Shown here one piece after another: positions 13,571-18,726 of a stretch of DNA of 18,726 bases. The notes under the pieces were generated by a model, which was given only the letters and a program-made list of their open reading frames with translations, had not been told where the DNA came from and searched no databases. This stretch comes from JAULUH01 sp032111745 (lineage in GTDB: Bacteria; Chloroflexota; Anaerolineae; JAAEKA01): assembly GCA_032111745.1 (NCBI GenBank), contig JAULUH010000366.1:1-18726 (forward strand), given 5' to 3'. A program made the position numbers and the translations under genes. Position 1 is the stretch's first letter; each line of letters starts with the position of its first letter.

Positions 13571-13655
13571 GGGGCGGCTTTCAGAACCGGAGCGTAGCCC
13601 TGGCTTCTGAAGTTTCTTTGTTAGCGCGGCGCAGCCGCGATGGAGGTAAGCTTCA

Positions 13656-16490
13656 GTGACCCTTGAGATCTATCGGCGGTCCAGCCGGCGCAGTACCTGG
13701 ATCTGGCTGGCCGCCATTGCCGGCATGGTGACCCTGCTCCTGTTAGCCTATTTCTTGCCCGTGCCGGTGTCCGGCACGGTGGTGGACGCTGAGACCAGCC
13801 AGCCGGTGGCCGGTGTGGTGGTGCGCCTGCCTGATGGCTCGGAGGTCGCCAGCGACGATGCGGGCCGCTTTAGCGCCCGGGCCGGGCGTTTCGCCGACCG
13901 CGGCTTCGAGCTGGATGGCGACCGTTACCAGGTCTGGCAGGGTGAACCGGCGTTCTCGCCCATCCCGCTAATGGCAGCCAGCCTGCCGGTGAGCCTGCAG
14001 CCTACCAGGCTGCAGGGCCGGATCGTGGACTCGGCCACCGGGGAGCCGGTGGCGGGGGCTATAGTGAGCTCGGGCGAGCAGAGTGCCACCAGCGACCTGT
14101 CGGGATCCTACACCCTGTTGCGGATCCCGCGCAGCGGGGCACCGCTACAGGTGGAGGCGGAGGGCTTCATCACCTACCACAACAATCTCGGCGACTGGGC
14201 GCCGGATGGCTCGATGCCGACCGACCTGCGGGTGCTGGCGGATGGCCTGCACGGCACGCTGGTGGACGCGCGGACGGGCGAGCCCGTGGCCGGTGGGGTG
14301 GTGGCATTCAACGGCGGGTCGAGCACTACCGCTGAGAACGGCTTCTTCTACTTCGCCGGGCCGGCGGCGGTGGACGACGTCACCGCCACCGCTTCCGGCT
14401 ACCTGCCGGCGCAGCTGGTGGCCGGGCAGCTGGACGCCAGGGCGCTGGCGGGCGATGTGGCCCTCGAGGTGCCGATGGATCCCAACGTGCTGCGGGGTCA
14501 GGTCACCGATGGCCGTGATGGCACGCCGCTGGCGGGCGTACAGGTGATGGCCGGGGGCCAGGCTGCCACCACGGATAGCGCAGGCCAGTTCCAGCTGGAG
14601 CGGGTGGCCGGCGCGGCGGTGGAGGCCAGCCTCGATGGTTTCAACGACGCCACGGCCGCGGTGGACGAGGCGGCCCATCTGCTGGGCGGCGAGCCGCTGG
14701 CGGTGGCGATGTTGCCCCGGCACCTGGCGGGCCGGGTGGTGAACCAGGTGACCCAAAGCCCGGTGGCCGGGGCGGAGGTGACGGCCAACGGCGAGGTGTT
14801 CGTGACCGATGCGGACGGCATGTTCCGGGCCTGGGGCGCGGAGGCGCCGCTGGCGGTCACGGCCCGGGCGTCCGGCTTCTTCGACGGCGAGGCTCGCTTC
14901 GAGGACGATGCCGAGATTACCGTGGCGTTGGAGCCCAAGGTGGCCGTGCTGTCCTTCACGGACAGGCTGACCGGCGCGCCGCTGGCGGGGGTAACGGTGA
15001 GTGGCGTGCGCAGCCAGGGCATTTCGGACGCGCAGGGCGTGGCCCTGGTGGAGGCATTGGCGCCGGGCGACGTGTTCACGGCCACCATCGACGGCTACGC
15101 CGTGGCGGCGGGCACCTATGAGGAATCCGGGCAGGTGGTGCTGCAGATGTATCCTGACACGGCCGCGGGCCGAGTGGTGGACGCCACCACGGGCGAGCCC
15201 GTGCAGGGGGCTGTGGTGTACGTGTACGACGGCGAGGCCTGCCAGGGCGAGGCCTGCCGGGGCACGCCGTCGGTGGTGATGGCGGACGCGGCGACTGACG
15301 GCACCTTCACGGTAGAGGGCATGCCGGCCAAGCCGCAGCTGATGATCAAGGCCCCGGGCTACAGCCTGGCCTTTCCGGAGGCGTTGGAGCCCGGGGACTG
15401 CGGTGCGCCCTACTGCCTGGAGGCCAGCCTCCAGCCCTTCGAGGCCCGGGGCTTCTATGTGCCGTTCCACTACCTGTACGACCGGGCCTTGATCGAGAAG
15501 CGCCTGGACCTGATTGCCGAGTCCGACGTATTGAACGCCGTGGTGGTGGACATGAAGAGCGACTACGGCAAGATCGCCTGGGAGCCGCGCAATGAGATCG
15601 CCCGGGAGATCGGGGTGTATGAGCCGGACGCCATGAGCGCGCAGGAGTTCCTGGAGGAGGCCAGGGAGCGGGGGATCTATACCATCGCCCGTTTCGTGAC
15701 CTTCAAGGACGACGCGCTGGCCGAGGGCAAGCCGGAGTGGGCGCTGGCGAAGAAGAGCAACCCGGGCGTGTTGTGGCGCGATGGCGAAGACCTGGCCTGG
15801 GCGGATCCCTACCGGGAGGAGGTGCGGCAGTACGAGATCGAGCTGGCCAAGGAGCTGTCGGAGCTGGGCTTCGACGAGATCCAGTTCGACTACTTCCGCT
15901 TCACCGGGCAGACCGACCACAGCCAGTTCACCTATTCGGTGGAGAGCACGGCGGAGAACCGGCGGGAGGCGATCACGAGCTTCTCGCACGAGCTGATGAG
16001 GGTACTGAAGCCGTATGGCATCTTCACGGCCATCGACGTGTTCGGCAGCATCATCCTCAACGGCCACGAGCCCTATATCGGCCAGAACCTGGCGGAGATG
16101 GCGCAGGGGCTGGATTACCTGAGCCCCATGATCTATCCCCAGGTGTGGTGGCCGGGCACGTTCCCGGGCTGCGACGAGCCGGTGCTGTGCCCGTACAAGA
16201 TCATCTACGACAGCTCGGCGACCGTGCGTGAGATCGTGCCGCTACCGACGCGCATCCGGCCCTGGCTGCAGGGCTATCCCAACAACTATCGCACATCGGG
16301 GCCGGCGACGGGCTACAACTATGCGGTGCCGGAGATGATGATCCAGCGCCAGGCGGCCGAGGACGCGGGCGCGGAGGGCTGGCTGTTCTGGTCGGGCGGC
16401 GGAAAGTTCCCCGACGAGATCTTTGGCCCCTTGCCATCCCTGGCCGAGCTGGAGGCGCAAGTGAAGGCCCGGCAGGCCGGACGAGGTTAG
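13656..16490 (+). CDS. Membrane-anchored putative glycoside hydrolase: seven carboxypeptidase-regulatory-like repeats plus DUF4015 domain
   Basis: This 944-residue protein is probably anchored outside the membrane by a single N-terminal helix (residues 14-34, after a basic start). Seven repeats of about 75-80 residues follow, starting near 39, 120, 199, 280, 358, 430 and 504. Each has the pattern GxVVDxxTGEPVAGAxV ... TDxxGxF of carboxypeptidase-regulatory-like (transthyretin-type) beta-sandwiches. From about 598 to 930 a TIM-barrel domain of DUF4015 (putative glycosyl hydrolase) type is visible: NAVVVDMKSDYG (627-638), IARFVTFKD (677-685), WADPYREEV (715-723), GFDEIQFDYFRF (738-749, Asp745 a candidate acid), DVFG (794-797) and SPMIYP (823-828). 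The substrate is unknown; polysaccharide binding or cleavage at the cell surface is likely. Six cysteines occur as three close pairs, all after residue 528. The GTG start follows GGAGGT by 8 nt. Confidence 0.88.
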   Translation: MTLEIYRRSSRRSTWIWLAAIAGMVTLLLLAYFLPVPVSGTVVDAETSQPVAGVVVRLPDGSEVASDDAGRFSARAGRFADRGFELDGDRYQVWQGEPAFSPIPLMAASLPVSLQPTRLQGRIVDSATGEPVAGAIVSSGEQSATSDLSGSYTLLRIPRSGAPLQVEAEGFITYHNNLGDWAPDGSMPTDLRVLADGLHGTLVDARTGEPVAGGVVAFNGGSSTTAENGFFYFAGPAAVDDVTATASGYLPAQLVAGQLDARALAGDVALEVPMDPNVLRGQVTDGRDGTPLAGVQVMAGGQAATTDSAGQFQLERVAGAAVEASLDGFNDATAAVDEAAHLLGGEPLAVAMLPRHLAGRVVNQVTQSPVAGAEVTANGEVFVTDADGMFRAWGAEAPLAVTARASGFFDGEARFEDDAEITVALEPKVAVLSFTDRLTGAPLAGVTVSGVRSQGISDAQGVALVEALAPGDVFTATIDGYAVAAGTYEESGQVVLQMYPDTAAGRVVDATTGEPVQGAVVYVYDGEACQGEACRGTPSVVMADAATDGTFTVEGMPAKPQLMIKAPGYSLAFPEALEPGDCGAPYCLEASLQPFEARGFYVPFHYLYDRALIEKRLDLIAESDVLNAVVVDMKSDYGKIAWEPRNEIAREIGVYEPDAMSAQEFLEEARERGIYTIARFVTFKDDALAEGKPEWALAKKSNPGVLWRDGEDLAWADPYREEVRQYEIELAKELSELGFDEIQFDYFRFTGQTDHSQFTYSVESTAENRREAITSFSHELMRVLKPYGIFTAIDVFGSIILNGHEPYIGQNLAEMAQGLDYLSPMIYPQVWWPGTFPGCDEPVLCPYKIIYDSSATVREIVPLPTRIRPWLQGYPNNYRTSGPATGYNYAVPEMMIQRQAAEDAGAEGWLFWSGGGKFPDEIFGPLPSLAELEAQVKARQAGRG
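15231..15260 (+). repeat. 15-bp in-frame tandem duplication inside repeat 7
   Basis: GGCGAGGCCTGCCAG (15231-15245) is followed by GGCGAGGCCTGCCGG (15246-15260), encoding GEACQGEACRG. The duplication creates a second cysteine (Cys529 and Cys534) five residues from the first. One base differs, so it is not brand new. Confidence 0.8.
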
Positions 16491-16497
16491 AACCGAC

Positions 16498-16526
16498 GAC
16501 TGCCAGCCCTCCCGGGGCTGGCAGTC
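16498..16526 (+). terminator. Perfect 12-bp hairpin between hydrolase gene and metB
   Basis: GACTGCCAGCCC (16498-16509) and GGGCTGGCAGTC (16515-16526) form a perfect stem with a 5-nt loop, 7 nt after the hydrolase stop. Only CTGCTAT follows, with no T-run. It may partly terminate, stabilise the upstream mRNA end, or act with Rho. No separate promoter is seen before metB, so some read-through is expected. Confidence 0.55.
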
Positions 16527-16549
16527 CTGCTATCTGGCGAGGCATCCCT

Positions 16550-17770
16550 ATGGCCTTAGACTCCGGTGAGAGCGCAGGCAGCCCGCGCATGGGCGCATCC
16601 ACGCGGTCCGTGCATGGCGGCGAGGAGAGGCGCAAGTCTTACGACAGCATCACAGTCCCCATCGTGCAGGCGGCCACCTACACCTTTCGCGACAGCGCGG
16701 CGCTGGTGGCGTACATGGAGGAGCGGATGTTCTGGGACGTACCGCAGCGGGAGGAGTATGGGCGGTACGGCAACCCGACCGTACGGGCCGTTGAGGCCAG
16801 GCTGGCGGCGCTGGAGGGTGGCGACGACGCACTGTTGACGCCGAGCGGCATGGCGGCCATCGCGGGGACGATGCTGGTGTTTCTTGGCGCAGGGGGCCAC
16901 CTGGTGTTGACGGGGGACTGTTACCGCCGCACCAGAGATTTCGTGAGCGGCTTCCTGTCGCGCTTCGGGGTGGAGACGACCATCGTGCCGGCGGGGGACC
17001 TGGAGGCTCTAGAAGAGGCCATCCGGCCGACCACGCGGCTGATCTTCTCGGAGTCGCCGACGAACCCATTCATGCGCTGCCTGGACCTGGCCTGGCTGGG
17101 CGAGATCGGGCAGCGGCACCGTATACGGACGGCAATCGACGCTACGTTTGCCACGCCCATCAACCTGCGGCCGCTGGACTACGGCATCGACCTCGTCATT
17201 CACAGCGTCACCAAGTACCTGGCCGGGCACAACGACGTGATGGCGGGGGTGGTGATTGGCAGGGGTGGGTTGACGGCGCCCCTGCGGCAGATGCACGGGG
17301 TGTTGGGCAGCGTGCTGGACGCGCATGCGGCTTACCTGGTGGGCCGGGGATTGAAGACCCTGGGGCTGAGGATCGAGCGGCAGAACGCCAACGGTCTGGC
17401 GGTAGCCCGCTTCCTGGAGGGCCAGGGGAAGGTGCGGCGGGTGTGGTACCCCGGGCTGGCCAGCCATCCGGACCACGCCATCGCCGTGGCCCAGATGGCG
17501 GGGTTTGGCGGGGTGGTCAGCTTCGAGATCGAGGGCGATGGCGAGCAGACCAGCCGCTTCGTGGACGCGCTGCGGCTGCCCTACATTGGACCCAGCCTGG
17601 GCGGGGTGGAGAGCTTGGTGGAGCAGGTGCAGCTGATCAGCTATTTCGATGCGGACCCGGACCGGCTGGAAACGCTGGGCATTTCGCCTGCCCTGGTGCG
17701 CTTGTCCTGTGGCATTGAGGATACCGAGGACCTGGTGGCGGACCTGGAGCAGGCGTTGGAGGCGATATGA
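16550..17770 (+). CDS. metB: Cystathionine gamma-synthase family PLP enzyme (plant-like)
   Basis: This 406-residue trans-sulfuration enzyme of the Cys/Met PLP family would join an activated homoserine with a sulfur donor. The fold-type I signs are clear: EYGRYGNPT (69-77), TPSGMAAI (97-104), SESPTNPFMRCLDL (167-180), Asp197 in IDATFATP, and PLP lysine Lys222 in HSVTKYLAGHND. The C-terminus has GFGGVVSFEIEGD and LPYIGPSLGGVESLVEQ. ESPTNPFxRC, GGHNDV-like and IPYIxPSxGGxES segments recall plant cystathionine gamma-synthase, as I remember it, more than E. coli MetB. Direct sulfhydrylation of activated homoserine is also possible. The ATG at 16550 has only a weak site (GCGAGG). Its TGA overlaps the ATG of the next gene (ATGA), indicating translational coupling to an E1-like enzyme. 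Confidence 0.9.
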   Translation: MALDSGESAGSPRMGASTRSVHGGEERRKSYDSITVPIVQAATYTFRDSAALVAYMEERMFWDVPQREEYGRYGNPTVRAVEARLAALEGGDDALLTPSGMAAIAGTMLVFLGAGGHLVLTGDCYRRTRDFVSGFLSRFGVETTIVPAGDLEALEEAIRPTTRLIFSESPTNPFMRCLDLAWLGEIGQRHRIRTAIDATFATPINLRPLDYGIDLVIHSVTKYLAGHNDVMAGVVIGRGGLTAPLRQMHGVLGSVLDAHAAYLVGRGLKTLGLRIERQNANGLAVARFLEGQGKVRRVWYPGLASHPDHAIAVAQMAGFGGVVSFEIEGDGEQTSRFVDALRLPYIGPSLGGVESLVEQVQLISYFDADPDRLETLGISPALVRLSCGIEDTEDLVADLEQALEAI

Positions 17771-18726
17771 GCAGCGCGGACCTGAGCCGCTATGCGCGGC
17801 AGATCATCTATCAAGCCCTGGGGGAGGAGGGACAGCGGCGGCTGTTGGGGTCGACGGTGGCCGTGATCGGCTGTGGGGCCACAGGCACGGTGATCGCCAA
17901 CCACCTGGCGCGGGCCGGGGTGGGGCATTTGCGCATCGTGGACCGGGACTACATCGAGCTGAACAACCTGCAGCGGCAGTTGTTGTTCGATGAGCACGAC
18001 ATCAGGCTGGGGCTGCCCAAGGCGGAGGCGGCCCGGCGCAAGCTGGCGGCGGTCAACTCGGAGATCGCGATCGAGGGCATCGTGGCCGACGTGGATGCGG
18101 ACAACGTGATGAGCCTGATCCGGGGTGTGGACCTGGTGATGGATGGGGCGGATAACTTCGAGACGCGCTTCCTGGTCAACGATGCCTGTGTGAAGCTGGG
18201 GCTGCCGTGGATCTACACGGGGGTCATTGGCAGCTATGGCATGACCATGACCATCCGGCCGGGGGAGACGGCATGCCTGCGCTGCCTGTTGGGCCAGCTG
18301 CCGGCACCCGGCACGACGCCGACGTGCGACACGGCGGGGGTGTTGGGGCCGGCGGTGGGGGTAGTGGCCTCTATGGCGGCGGGGGAGGCACTGAAGCTAT
18401 TGGCCGGGTTTGGGGAGGTGAACCCGGGGCTCTTGAACTATGACCTGTGGGACCAGAGCCTGGACCGCTTTGAGGTGCAGCGGCGGCCGGACTGCCTGAC
18501 CTGCGGCAAGGGCGATTTCGAGTTCCTGAACGCGGCGCGAGGCAGTCGCAGCGCCACCCTGTGCGGACGCAATGCGGTGCAGATCAGCCCTGGCGACCGG
18601 GTGCAGCTGGATCTACCGGCCTTGGCGGAGCGCCTGCGAAGCGCGCAGGCGAACGATCTGGTGGTCAATCCCTACTTGCTGCGGGCTGCGTTGGATGGGC
18701 TGGAGCTAACTGTGTTTCCTGACGCG
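17767..18726 (+). CDS. ThiF/MoeB/HesA-type E1-like adenylyltransferase (3' end cut by window)
   Basis: The first 320 codons of an E1-like enzyme are present; the frame is open to the last base. Such enzymes adenylate the C-terminal Gly-Gly of a ubiquitin-like sulfur carrier (ThiS, MoaD, CysO or HcyS) before thiocarboxylation. Residues visible are VIGCGATGT (33-41), Asp59 in IVDRDYIELNNLQRQ with Arg70 and Gln71, Lys85, MDGADNFETR (125-134, Asp129 for Mg-ATP), zinc cysteines C170xxC173 and C243xxC246, and Cys187 in TCDTAGVLGP, the position of the catalytic or persulfide cysteine of ThiF/MoeB. After the zinc site comes FLNAARGSRSATLCGRNAVQI and NPYLLRAALDGLELTVFPDA, a C-terminal extension known from Bacillus-type ThiF. 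Perhaps 20-25 residues are missing. The start overlaps the metB stop by ATGA, so it is expressed with metB. Confidence 0.93.
   Translation, partial: MSSADLSRYARQIIYQALGEEGQRRLLGSTVAVIGCGATGTVIANHLARAGVGHLRIVDRDYIELNNLQRQLLFDEHDIRLGLPKAEAARRKLAAVNSEIAIEGIVADVDADNVMSLIRGVDLVMDGADNFETRFLVNDACVKLGLPWIYTGVIGSYGMTMTIRPGETACLRCLLGQLPAPGTTPTCDTAGVLGPAVGVVASMAAGEALKLLAGFGEVNPGLLNYDLWDQSLDRFEVQRRPDCLTCGKGDFEFLNAARGSRSATLCGRNAVQISPGDRVQLDLPALAERLRSAQANDLVVNPYLLRAALDGLELTVFPDA

Noticed and set aside
14145..16067. Minus-strand open frame of 640 codons inside the hydrolase gene
   Set aside because: It is His/Arg/Gly-rich with no recognisable domain, antisense to a gene with clear motifs and a promoter.

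Overview
The window is a G+C-rich bacterial chromosome segment with 15 protein genes. All are complete except the last, which runs off the right edge. I see no rRNA, tRNA, CRISPR array, phage gene or transposase. Gene content suggests Chloroflexota (Anaerolineae/Caldilineae-like): a DUF6391 protein, a DUF951 protein, a MoxR-DUF58-CBS set, a DUF4015-type putative glycoside hydrolase behind carboxypeptidase-regulatory-like repeats, and intergenic palindromes of the GTAGGGGCGGG and GTAGAGACGC type. This placement is inferred from family distribution as I remember it, not from a search.

Layout. (1) 1-405 holds only repeats. (2) 406-4537, minus strand, is a three-gene unit glgP -> DUF6391 -> holA with a good promoter at 4618-4647. 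Gaps are 18 and 7 nt, and the holA stop codon lies in a repeat. (3) 4807-6289, minus, has a two-CBS-domain protein followed by an NAD-dependent epimerase/dehydratase. (4) 6530-9282, minus, is an operon moxR -> DUF58 -> CBS protein with its own promoter. (5) 9498-10328, plus, is rpsU-infA (ribosomal protein S21 and a stand-alone IF-1). It has a consensus promoter, a leader of about 220 nt with a strong hairpin, and an intrinsic terminator. (6) 10357-12615, minus, is an MFS transporter followed by a Nif3-family protein. (7) 12811-13041, minus, is a monocistronic DUF951 gene with promoter and terminator. (8) 13042-13655 is a gene-poor stretch with four different palindromes and two promoters. (9) 13656-18726, plus, has a 944-residue putative glycoside hydrolase with seven beta-sandwich-type repeats. 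It is followed by a plant-like cystathionine gamma-synthase-family enzyme overlapping (ATGA) a ThiF/MoeB-type E1 adenylyltransferase that is cut by the window end.

The most interesting point is the coupling of a trans-sulfuration PLP enzyme to an E1-like enzyme. This suggests a sulfur-carrier-protein (thiocarboxylate) route to homocysteine, methionine or cysteine, whose carrier and JAMM peptidase would lie just beyond the right edge. Other points worth attention are the long rpsU-infA leader, the motif resemblance of DUF6391 to DUF1385/YqhQ, the seven-repeat hydrolase with cysteines confined to its C-terminal half, and a recurrent promoter form TTGCCM-17/18-TATAAT in front of four transcription units.
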